This document shows, in pieces, positions 52,761 through 60,481 of a stretch of 64,000 bases of DNA (within the stretch, counting starts at the first letter, position 1; each line of letters starts with the position of its first letter). The stretch covers positions 307,434-371,433 of the forward strand of contig JAKSDK010001806.1 of NCBI GenBank assembly GCA_022360095.1, given 5' to 3'. The notes under the pieces are model-generated. The model was not told the origin of the DNA. It made no database searches and saw nothing but the letters and a program-made list of their open reading frames with translations. The position numbers and the translations under genes were made by a program. The stretch comes from Phycisphaerales bacterium. Its GTDB lineage: Bacteria > Planctomycetota > Phycisphaerae > UBA1845 > UTPLA1.

Positions 52761-55001
52761 TTACGGAATCAACAAATCCAAGAACGGCTGCACGTCGAGA
52801 CCGTTCGTTGCACCGTCTTCATTCATGTCCGAGCGAGCAATGCCGCCCGGCGGAATCGTGTCGATCGCAAGAAGTGCATCGACGAAGCACGAAACATCAT
52901 CGAATGACACGACGCCATTCCCATCGCAGTCACCGAGAATGGTCGGGGCAGGCTGCACGAACAACGCAAGGCCATAGGAATCCTCGGCGCTTGCGTATTG
53001 CATGGCAACCGATCCATTGAGGTTGGCGCTGTAGATCGTGTCGTTACTCGAGTCGGTCCAGTACATCCGACCGTTGGCCACATCGAGCGCGAGACCGACG
53101 GGATTGTTCAGCCCGCCGGGAATCGACGCGTCGCTCACGACCGTCTCCACAACTCCCGTGCCGTCCAGATTGAACCGCTCGATCACATCACGGGCGTCGT
53201 CCACCCAATAGAGTTTCTGGTTGACAAGATCGAGCTCGACGGCGGTCACATCTTCGAGGTCGGCGTTTCCGGCAAGATCTCCGACGAACGGCACCGGATT
53301 CGAACCGTCCAGGTCCGCCCGCATGATCGACTCAACGCTGCTCGCCTGGTCCGACCAGTAGATCTTTCCGCCGATCGGATCGACGGCGATGCCGAGCGGT
53401 GTCTCGATCTCGACCGGGCCGTCCATCAGCAGCTTTTCTTCGTTCGATCCGTCGAGATCCGCGCGATGAATCGAATCGCCATCCTCCGTCCAGTACATCT
53501 TCTGGTTCACGAGGTCCAGATCGATCCCGGCCGGGCGGTTCCCCGTAATGAGCGTTTCAGCGAAATTCCCATCGAGGCTGGCCCGTTTGATGGTCCCTAA
53601 GTTGAGGTCGGTCCAGTAGATTTCGCCGGCCACCGGATTGATGGCAAGGCGATACGGCTGCGGTGACCCGGTCACCACGACCTCGGCACAATTGACGTTG
53701 TCACGATCGGAGCGCTTGATCACGTCGTTCACGAAGCTCGTCCAATACAACTTGTCCGTCGTGGTTGACGCGGGGCACGTATCGCACGCGTCGCCGATTC
53801 CGTCACTGTCACCGTCTTCCTGCCCCGGATCGACGATGGACGGACAGACGTCGACGACGTCGCAAATCCCGTCCAAGTCCGTGTCGTTGATCACGTCGTT
53901 GGGACATGGATCGCAGGCGTCACCGATGCCGTCGCCATCGCCGTCCGCCTGGCCGGCGTTCGACGTCGCGAAACAGTTGTCGCAGGCGTCCCCCACGCCG
54001 TCCTGGTCCAGGTCGAACTGATTGGCATTGGGAGTGAACGGGCAATTGTCCATTCCGTCCAAAAACCCGTCGGAATCGCAGTCGCTCGTTGCGCATAGAA
54101 TCAGTGCAATCGCCCGGTTTCCGACATTCGTGAGGAGTTCGATGCCGGAGCCGTCCAGGTTCGCCCGGCGGACGACGCCGTCATCCACCAGATTCCCGTC
54201 GGTCCAGTACATCTTGCCTTTCACAACGTCGAGGGCGATCCCCAAGTAGCCGGTCACGGAGCCCGTCACGAGATCGACGATGTTGCTTCCGTCCAGGTCT
54301 GCCCGAACGATCCCGCCGCCGCTGGGGAAGCCGCCGGCATTTGCAAGATTCCCGTTCGTCACGTACATCCGGCTATTAGCCAGATCGAGGGCGATCCCAT
54401 AGTAGGTGTCCTGAGAACTCGTGAGAAGATCGACCGCGCTGCTCCCGTCCAGATCTGCTCGACGAACCGCGTGCGATCCAAGCGCCGCGTTCAGCCTCTC
54501 GGTCCAATACATTTGGCCATTCGGAAGGTCGAGGGCGATGCCTAACGGGAGGTTGATCCCGGGTGCCACAAGATTGACGACGTTCGTCCCATCCAGATCG
54601 GCCCGTCGAACAAAGCCGCCGTTGTTGGTATTCCCCAGCGCCTCCGTCCAATACATGTGGCCATTCGCAACGTCGAGGGCGATTCCCAGGTGGGTTGTTC
54701 CTGCATTAACGACGAGATCAACGACATTACTCCCGTCTAAATCTGCGCGACGAATCGCGCCTCCACCGACGCCAAAGTCTCCCTCCGTCCAGTACATATG
54801 GCCATTGGCAACGTCGAGAGCAATGCCGTTGTATTGGGTGGTCTCAGCCGTTACCAGACCGGTGATGCTGCCGCCGTCCAAGTTCGCCCGACGGAGCACA
54901 TCACTTCCTCCCAGGTACATCGTGTTAAACGTGACCTGCGCATTCGCTTCGTATGAAACCAAGACCGCGACAAGCATCGCCGCGATGCACGTCGATCGCA
55001 T
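52761..55001 (-). CDS. Secreted YWTD-propeller protein with TSP3 repeats and dockerin
   Basis: Start ATG 55001 (MRSTCIAAML), with AGGAG upstream; 746 residues with a signal peptide ending ANAQ. Two groups of LDL-receptor-type YWTD repeats (e.g. GIALDVANGHMYWTEG, RRADLDGSNVVDLV) at about residues 20-310 and 435-680 flank a calcium-binding TSP3-like stretch (DLDQDGVGDACDNC, DSDGIGDACDTC). The C-terminus is a dockerin pair: GDCDGNGVVSFDDVSCFV and SDMNEDGATNGLDVQPF. The gene's repeats are near-identical at DNA level (period about 130-140 bases). Probably an extracellular binding protein. Confidence 0.88.
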   Translation of the reverse strand: MRSTCIAAMLVAVLVSYEANAQVTFNTMYLGGSDVLRRANLDGGSITGLVTAETTQYNGIALDVANGHMYWTEGDFGVGGGAIRRADLDGSNVVDLVVNAGTTHLGIALDVANGHMYWTEALGNTNNGGFVRRADLDGTNVVNLVAPGINLPLGIALDLPNGQMYWTERLNAALGSHAVRRADLDGSSAVDLLTSSQDTYYGIALDLANSRMYVTNGNLANAGGFPSGGGIVRADLDGSNIVDLVTGSVTGYLGIALDVVKGKMYWTDGNLVDDGVVRRANLDGSGIELLTNVGNRAIALILCATSDCDSDGFLDGMDNCPFTPNANQFDLDQDGVGDACDNCFATSNAGQADGDGDGIGDACDPCPNDVINDTDLDGICDVVDVCPSIVDPGQEDGDSDGIGDACDTCPASTTTDKLYWTSFVNDVIKRSDRDNVNCAEVVVTGSPQPYRLAINPVAGEIYWTDLNLGTIKRASLDGNFAETLITGNRPAGIDLDLVNQKMYWTEDGDSIHRADLDGSNEEKLLMDGPVEIETPLGIAVDPIGGKIYWSDQASSVESIMRADLDGSNPVPFVGDLAGNADLEDVTAVELDLVNQKLYWVDDARDVIERFNLDGTGVVETVVSDASIPGGLNNPVGLALDVANGRMYWTDSSNDTIYSANLNGSVAMQYASAEDSYGLALFVQPAPTILGDCDGNGVVSFDDVSCFVDALLAIDTIPPGGIARSDMNEDGATNGLDVQPFLDLLIP
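54080..54950. repeat. Tandem DNA repeats encoding YWTD blades
   Basis: Roughly seven copies with a period near 130-140 bases of the pattern (minus strand) GACCTGGACGGxAGC and ATGTAxTGGACxGA encode the first propeller of the neighbouring gene. The high similarity suggests recent repeat turnover. Confidence 0.6.
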
Positions 55002-55429
55002 CCTGGTCTCCTGATTGCGCTGTATTATTTTGATTCTTGTCCTCGTCATTCTTCAGCCTCCCGTTATTGTGTTGGAGCACGTCGGACGTACTCCAATTCG
55101 GTCCGCCTCCACCACATCGTCATTTGATTGCATCCTCGTTTCCGGACCTTTCGGCTTGGCTCGCCATCGGCCGCCCGGATTTGTCAGCTCGCATCATTCG
55201 GCGCACAGTCCCCCTAACGCGCCGAAACCTCTCGTTTCCCCGCAAACCGCTTCCTTAATACTCAGCCTTTGAAAGATCGCTAAGCGTTTCCGAAGCTGTC
55301 GAATTTGCTTCTCGCCAGTCCCGCTGTCCCGACTGCTGCCGGAATCATTCGGAAAAACGCTCCTTTCTTAGGATTCGATAACTCTTGGTTTCCCCAATTC
55401 ATATCCCCCGATCTCAGCCACCTCCGCTT
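55002..55429. other. Intergenic region, no gene seen
   Basis: A 428-base region between two propeller genes, both on the minus strand. It carries CT-rich patches near 55090-55270 and no convincing terminator stem or gene. It probably contains the promoter of the gene starting at 55001. Confidence 0.4.
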
Positions 55430-57994
55430 TCACTGCAACACGGCATCGACGAACAACTGAACGTCGATACCATCGGCGGCACCGTCGCCGTTCATGTCAG
55501 AGCGGAGAATTCCGCCGGGCGGATCCGTGTCCACACCGAGCAATGCATTTATGAAACAGTCAACATCCGAGCTGTCGGTCGCACCGGAGTTGTCACAGTC
55601 GCCGGCCTTTCCAGGCGACGTGGGACTCGGAAGGACGGCAAGACCGGCAACATTCGGCGCGCCCGTGATGATGAAATCCTCGACATCCGAGCCGTTCAGG
55701 TTGGCACGGCGAATCACATTGTCGAGGGTTTCGCTCCAGTAGATCTTGCGCCCTGATGTGTCCAGCGCGATCGCCAACGGACTGGACTGATTCGAAACGA
55801 TGGTTTCCGCCTCACTGCCATCGAGACGCGCCCGATGGAGGCTCTGAAGCGAGACGTCGGACCAATACATCCAGCCGCCGGACGCATCGATCGCCAAGCC
55901 ATACGGAAAACTCAAACCTGAGGCCAAAACATCTTCGACGCCTGAGCCGTCCAGGTTGGCACGCCGGATCGCCCGTAGGATTGAGTCGGTCCAGTAAATC
56001 TTTCCTGCTGCGAGATCCAGCGCGATCGCACGAGGCGCTTGAACATGCAGGGCGTTGACGATCAGTTCAGGATTGAAGCCGTCCAGATCGGCACGGTGCA
56101 CACCGCGGAGCGCGGATTGCTGAATGTCGGTCCAATAGATCTTGCCCCCGGCAGAGTCGACGGCAATCGAATTGGGCATGCCGAGCACGCCTGATCCGAC
56201 GACCAGATCCGTGAGCCCCGATCCGTCCAGTGAATTCGCTCGCTGAATCTTGCGCGTATCCGAATCAACAATGTAAATTGTGGTTCCTTCCGAGTCGAAA
56301 GCGATCGCGTTCGGTCCGACGAGTCCATCTTCGGCCGACAATAGGACGTCCCCGCAATTCTCGAGGCCATCGCCCAACACGCTGTTCAAAGCGGTATCGG
56401 CCCAGCGTATCCGCGTCTCCATCCGAAGTGTGCAAGGATCGCAGGCGTCTCCGAGTCCGTCTCCGTCGAGATCTGATTGATCAGGATTCACTTCGCTCGG
56501 GCAGCTGTCACACACGTTGCCGACACCGTCCTGGTCTTCGTCCTCCTGGATCGGGTTGTAGAAAGTCGGACAGTTGTCGATGTCAATGAGCACACTGTCA
56601 CCGTCCTGGTCCTCAAACGGGAATGTGCACTGAAGCCGAGTCGTCGGAGATCCCTCACTTTGCCAGAAGACCACGTTCGCGTCCGCGTCAACGCCCACCA
56701 GCGCGTCCTCAGTAAATGTTCCCTCTGACGAATACACCCAGCGATATGAACCATCCGAATCGAGCTGAACGACAAACCCGGAACCGGAATTGAGTGCAAT
56801 GGTACTCTCGGGATCGAAATTCACCGGCGGATCGAACTCGCCCACCACTGAAACGCCGCTGCCGATGGGATTCGAGACAAGGTCAATGCACGTCGCGACA
56901 CCATCGCCTCCCGTCGTCCAGGTCCATCCGTACGAACCATCGGAATTCAGACGAGACACGAAGGCGTTCCTCGAAGCCCCCCCGACTCGAACATCTGTGC
57001 CGGGGCCCGGGTCAAAATCCACCGTGCCGAGAAAGTCGCCTGCAAAATAGACGGCCCCGTCAGGGATACCGGCCGCAATCGCCGTGACTTCGAGGGCCGT
57101 TGTCGGCTCGAAACTCCAACGCTCGGCGCCATCGGCGTCGAGCTTTTTGAAACGGCCGTCGTCCAGCAAAACAACGACGTCGCCGGCAGCATCCACACCA
57201 AGGTCGGTGATCACATGCTCCCCGAGCATGACAGGCCAAGCACCCGCGGCGTCCGTTCCGTCCGCCTGCAGTTTGTGAATCCAACCGTCGTTGCGGCCGA
57301 CGTACACGCTCCCATCGACCGGATCGACCGCCACAGACCAGGCCGCATCACCTCTACGGGGATCACCGACGACGAAAAGGTCGTCACAGTCGTCGCACAT
57401 TCCCAAATTGTCGTCCCCAAAGGACCGTGCCCAGACCGCTGTCGGTTCGAAGCCACCGAATCCGTCGATGGGAAACTTTGCCACGAAGGCGTCTCGACCC
57501 TCGCTCGGTCCGAGCGGGCCCGCGAACAGAAAGATTTCGAAATACCCCGCGATGAGAATGTAAGTCTCGGGATCAATCGCATCCGGCGGATCCACCGTCA
57601 CCGCCATGATGGCGTCGCCGAAGTCGAACCCGTCTACATAAGTCCAACCGTAGGAACCGTCAGGCTCCAGCCGCGTCAAGAATGCATCCCATCGGTTCCA
57701 AGGCCACTCGATCTGTGGCGTAAACGATGTCCGAACATCAACGCCCGCGGAGGATGGATTGAAATCCACGCGTCCGTAAAAGTGTCCTGCGACAAATACC
57801 TCACCGCTTGGCGCGACTGCGAGCCCGAGTGTGGTCACGCGGTCATTTTGGGGCGTCAGTATTTCGAAGGACGCCTGCCAAGTCGGCCAGCTCGGGTGAG
57901 GGTCCGTGCATTCCGCCCCTGCAGGCGTGCCGCGGAGACCGACAATCCAAGCAGAGATTGTCATCAGAACCAACATGTGCCGATACGTTCTCAT
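55430..57994 (-). CDS. Secreted beta-propeller protein: SBBP-like, TSP3, YWTD, dockerin
   Basis: Start ATG 57994 (MRTYRHMLVLM); the frame upstream overlaps the preceding gene region. 854 residues with a signal peptide ending PAGA. Residues 30-470 carry SBBP-type repeats (e.g. VFVAGHFYGRVDFNPSS, VYFAGDFLGTVDFDPGPG, NSDGSYGWTW). A TSP3-like calcium stretch follows (DEDQDGVGNVCDSC, DLDGDGLGDACDPC), then YWTD repeats (AGKIYWTDSILRAIRRANLD) and a C-terminal dockerin (DCDNSGATDSSDVDCFI, SDMNGDGAADGIDVQLF). It is a paralogue, in its C-terminal half, of the neighbour at 52761-55001. Surface or secreted; function unknown. Confidence 0.87.
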   Translation of the reverse strand: MRTYRHMLVLMTISAWIVGLRGTPAGAECTDPHPSWPTWQASFEILTPQNDRVTTLGLAVAPSGEVFVAGHFYGRVDFNPSSAGVDVRTSFTPQIEWPWNRWDAFLTRLEPDGSYGWTYVDGFDFGDAIMAVTVDPPDAIDPETYILIAGYFEIFLFAGPLGPSEGRDAFVAKFPIDGFGGFEPTAVWARSFGDDNLGMCDDCDDLFVVGDPRRGDAAWSVAVDPVDGSVYVGRNDGWIHKLQADGTDAAGAWPVMLGEHVITDLGVDAAGDVVVLLDDGRFKKLDADGAERWSFEPTTALEVTAIAAGIPDGAVYFAGDFLGTVDFDPGPGTDVRVGGASRNAFVSRLNSDGSYGWTWTTGGDGVATCIDLVSNPIGSGVSVVGEFDPPVNFDPESTIALNSGSGFVVQLDSDGSYRWVYSSEGTFTEDALVGVDADANVVFWQSEGSPTTRLQCTFPFEDQDGDSVLIDIDNCPTFYNPIQEDEDQDGVGNVCDSCPSEVNPDQSDLDGDGLGDACDPCTLRMETRIRWADTALNSVLGDGLENCGDVLLSAEDGLVGPNAIAFDSEGTTIYIVDSDTRKIQRANSLDGSGLTDLVVGSGVLGMPNSIAVDSAGGKIYWTDIQQSALRGVHRADLDGFNPELIVNALHVQAPRAIALDLAAGKIYWTDSILRAIRRANLDGSGVEDVLASGLSFPYGLAIDASGGWMYWSDVSLQSLHRARLDGSEAETIVSNQSSPLAIALDTSGRKIYWSETLDNVIRRANLNGSDVEDFIITGAPNVAGLAVLPSPTSPGKAGDCDNSGATDSSDVDCFINALLGVDTDPPGGILRSDMNGDGAADGIDVQLFVDAVLQ

Positions 57995-58025
57995 CGTCAC
58001 GAGCCCAAAACCAATCTTGCCTTCA

Positions 58026-58478
58026 TCATCCTTCCTCGCCGCTCGGATTCGACGCGACATGCTCTCCTTCCGGGTGCGTCTCGTGGTAATCCTCAAGTTC
58101 GGAGATCAGGACATCGCGGCCGACCCAGCCGGCATTCCATTTTTCGTCGGAATATTCGATTGGACGGTTGGCTCTCCAAGCCGCGCTTTCACCGCACCGT
58201 TTGCAGACGATTCCCGCCGACTCGACCGACCGGTTTTCGACCGCAGCCACATATTGATCAGCGGGCAAGGTGAATTTCTCACTGCACACGCCGCACTTGA
58301 TTTTCCACTCTTGATCTTTCACGGAGTCTTTCAACTCAGGGGCCACATACGGATCGGCATTGGCGAAGTGCCTAAATCCGATGATTCCCGCGGCGAGCAA
58401 CATCACAACCGACGTCCCAATCTTGATCTTGAAGTTCCTTCGACTCGACTTATCGCGACCGGTCTCATCCTTTGCCAT
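58026..58478 (-). CDS. Small membrane protein with two CxxC pairs
   Basis: Start ATG 58478 (MAKDETGRDKSS) behind GGAG (spacing 7); GTG 58517 is a possible alternative. 150 residues: one N-terminal membrane helix (about 18-37, VVMLLAAGIIGF) and a soluble part with two Cys pairs, CGVCSEKFTLP and CKRCGESAAW, as in a zinc ribbon. No family is recognised. It lies between the prepilin-like gene and the propeller gene, all on the minus strand, and may belong to the same surface-protein operon. Confidence 0.65.
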   Translation of the reverse strand: MAKDETGRDKSSRRNFKIKIGTSVVMLLAAGIIGFRHFANADPYVAPELKDSVKDQEWKIKCGVCSEKFTLPADQYVAAVENRSVESAGIVCKRCGESAAWRANRPIEYSDEKWNAGWVGRDVLISELEDYHETHPEGEHVASNPSGEEG

Positions 58479-58590
58479 TTCGTTACTCCGAAATACGCAC
58501 GTGTTCATCTTCTTCACTCCGTTAATTGCATGGGGTTCGCACTCAGATCATTGGTCGCTTCGACCTGGAAGCTCTTCCCGAGACCTTCCG

Positions 58591-59544
58591 CTAGTTGGTG
58601 CGATGACTTTGAATGTGCTTCGACGGGAAGTTGTCGTAACGCCAATCAGCCGCGCGCCAGTGGTATTTCCAGAATTTGCTGACCCCCATGAAATCTGACG
58701 GCCGGAACATATCTCCCCGTTTTCGACAGGAGATGGTGGACGCGTGGCCGTCTGCGAAAACGACATTGAAGCGGCCGATCTTACCGTGTGAGCCGCGCAC
58801 ATCGATCGGCGCGGTCCCGAACGGCCCGTGCCCTTGGGCTTCGCCACCACTTCCGATTTCTACCGTGCTTGTCATCGCCTGCATGAAGCGTGTCTCCCAG
58901 AACAACAGGGCTCTGCCCGTATCGATGAACATGTTCTGCGGCCGGGAGTAGGCGCCAAAACGCCAACGAACGGCCTTTCGGGGTGTGGAGTTCAACCCCG
59001 GGTCGTCTTTTTCTGCGAGGTTCCAGAGATCGCCCTGATAGCTGTTGCCCGTCGCCCGGAAAACTGACTTGGTGTAGGACGGCGCCGGTGGTCCAAAATC
59101 GGCCGCCGCGACCATGTTCTCATTGCCTGGGCAACGGAACAATGAAAAGTCTTCGCGTCCCGTCACAACTGGACCATAGGCCAACCTGTTCATGAATCGC
59201 CCTTGAGCGCCTTTGAACGGGACCGTGGGCTCAAGTCCGGGGCCGGCCCGAAACCACTGGTGCTCACCATTGGCGCCGCCCCAGTCATGGTCCCCCGGCG
59301 CGACCCAAAACGAGCCTGAGATTTCGTGTGGAGTGTGCATTCTCGACTTGCTGTCCTCATTCGCGTTCATCGACGCAAACGTCCCGTGCTCGGAAAGGTT
59401 CGACAAGCACTTCACGCGCGCAGCCTCTTGTCTCGCTCCTGACAGCGCCGGCAGCAAGAGCGCGATCAAAAGGGCGATGATCGCAATCACGACCAGCAAC
59501 TCGAGCAGCGAGAACGCCCGACCACGATGTGAAATATTACACAT
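58591..59544 (-). CDS. Prepilin-like protein (type II secretion/pseudopilin N-terminus)
   Basis: A 317-residue protein whose N-terminus GRAFSLLELLVVIAIIALLIALLLPALSGAR is the class III prepilin cleavage/methylation signal; cleavage before Phe is expected. The rest follows the planctomycete DUF1559/H-X9-DG-type arrangement, ending with VVFADGHASTISC. These proteins are inner-membrane pseudopilins or secreted proteins made in many copies in planctomycetes. A Gly-rich middle part is not assigned. First gene of a minus-strand run toward the CxxC and propeller genes. Confidence 0.85.
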   Translation of the reverse strand: MCNISHRGRAFSLLELLVVIAIIALLIALLLPALSGARQEAARVKCLSNLSEHGTFASMNANEDSKSRMHTPHEISGSFWVAPGDHDWGGANGEHQWFRAGPGLEPTVPFKGAQGRFMNRLAYGPVVTGREDFSLFRCPGNENMVAAADFGPPAPSYTKSVFRATGNSYQGDLWNLAEKDDPGLNSTPRKAVRWRFGAYSRPQNMFIDTGRALLFWETRFMQAMTSTVEIGSGGEAQGHGPFGTAPIDVRGSHGKIGRFNVVFADGHASTISCRKRGDMFRPSDFMGVSKFWKYHWRAADWRYDNFPSKHIQSHRTN

Positions 59545-59878
59545 GACACAGCTCTCCTGTTATTTGCAATGGACGCGATTCTGTCGGTCGACCCGCTGGA
59601 ACAAGCGGGCGAAAAAGAGTCCCCTCGGGGAACTCTGATGACCAATACACACGGGACGCTCTATTCTAAAGGAAAATCCGGTCGTCCTTGCTAAAAACTG
59701 GCCGCGAATGGGGCCCGTCAAATACTTCTGTCACACAGCGCTTGTTATAGGTCTACCCCATAAACCCGATAAACCGGTCTGTCGTAAAACCAATTTGCGA
59801 CGACGTGGACCATAGTGCTAGGATGATGAGTTGCAGATTCTCACTCTGCTTCAAGAGATACGGTGGAGATGACAAGTC
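59545..59878. promoter_or_regulatory. Divergent region with possible promoter for sigma gene
   Basis: In this 334-base region TTGCGA (59795-59800) and TAGGAT (59819-59824) are 18 bases apart, about 55 bases before the sigma-factor start, a fair sigma-70 promoter. Opposite, the prepilin gene is preceded by GGAGAG near 59550. Nothing else is seen. Confidence 0.35.
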
Positions 59879-60481
59879 GTGTTTCATCCCCGTGAATTCC
59901 CACAAACGCGTCCGAGCCTATTGGCGGCGGTGCAAAAAACGAAAGGCCATCTGACATGGCGAGAGTTTTTTGATCGCTATGCGCCCGCCGTTTATCGCGT
60001 CGCCCGGTTGCGGGGAATCGCTCCAAATGATGCCGACGATATTGTGCAGGAAGTCATGATATCGATCATCGCGCGTATCACCGACTTTCATTATGACCGA
60101 GATCGAGGCCGCTTTCGTGATTGGGTTCGGCGTATCGCTGAAAACAAAATCATCAACCTCGCGCGCCGCGGGCGGCGCCCTGTGTCAATGCCGGATGCCG
60201 CCCTGGAGGATTACGTCCTTGACGAAAACAGCCTCGAATCCCTTTGGGAGAAAGAGTGGCAACTGCAGGACCTTCGTTATTGTGTGGACCAGGTCGCCGT
60301 GGAAATTTCCCCACGGCAACTGCAAGCGTTTCGAATGTATGTGTTCGAAGGCGTATCAGCGGAGGAAACGGGACGGCAACTCGAGATGAAAGTGGGATAC
60401 GTTTATGTGATTCGGAATCAGGTCTTGAACCTGATTCGCGAGCGAATGCGAAAATTGAAGAATCAGGAAAAAGCGCCGTGA
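59879..60481 (+). CDS. ECF sigma factor, module 3
   Basis: A 200-residue ECF sigma factor, starting at GTG 59879. Region 2: DDIVQEVMISIIARITDFHY, then RGRFRDWVRRIAENKIINLARR; region 4: LQAFRMYVFEGVSAEETGRQLEMKVGYVYVIRNQV. It differs from the sigma factors in modules 1 and 2: region 2 is of the standard ECF type rather than the HTLQ type. It overlaps the kinase gene by four bases (GTGA), indicating translational coupling. Confidence 0.9.
   Translation: MFHPREFPQTRPSLLAAVQKTKGHLTWREFFDRYAPAVYRVARLRGIAPNDADDIVQEVMISIIARITDFHYDRDRGRFRDWVRRIAENKIINLARRGRRPVSMPDAALEDYVLDENSLESLWEKEWQLQDLRYCVDQVAVEISPRQLQAFRMYVFEGVSAEETGRQLEMKVGYVYVIRNQVLNLIRERMRKLKNQEKAP

Noticed and set aside
52761..57994. Tandem DNA repeats as a CRISPR-like array
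   Set aside because: The repeats are coding (YWTD blades) with a period of about 130-140 bases and in-frame spacing, not short repeats with unique spacers.
57215..58273. 352-codon plus-strand frame
   Set aside because: Antisense to the propeller and CxxC genes; Arg-rich composition typical of a shadow frame.
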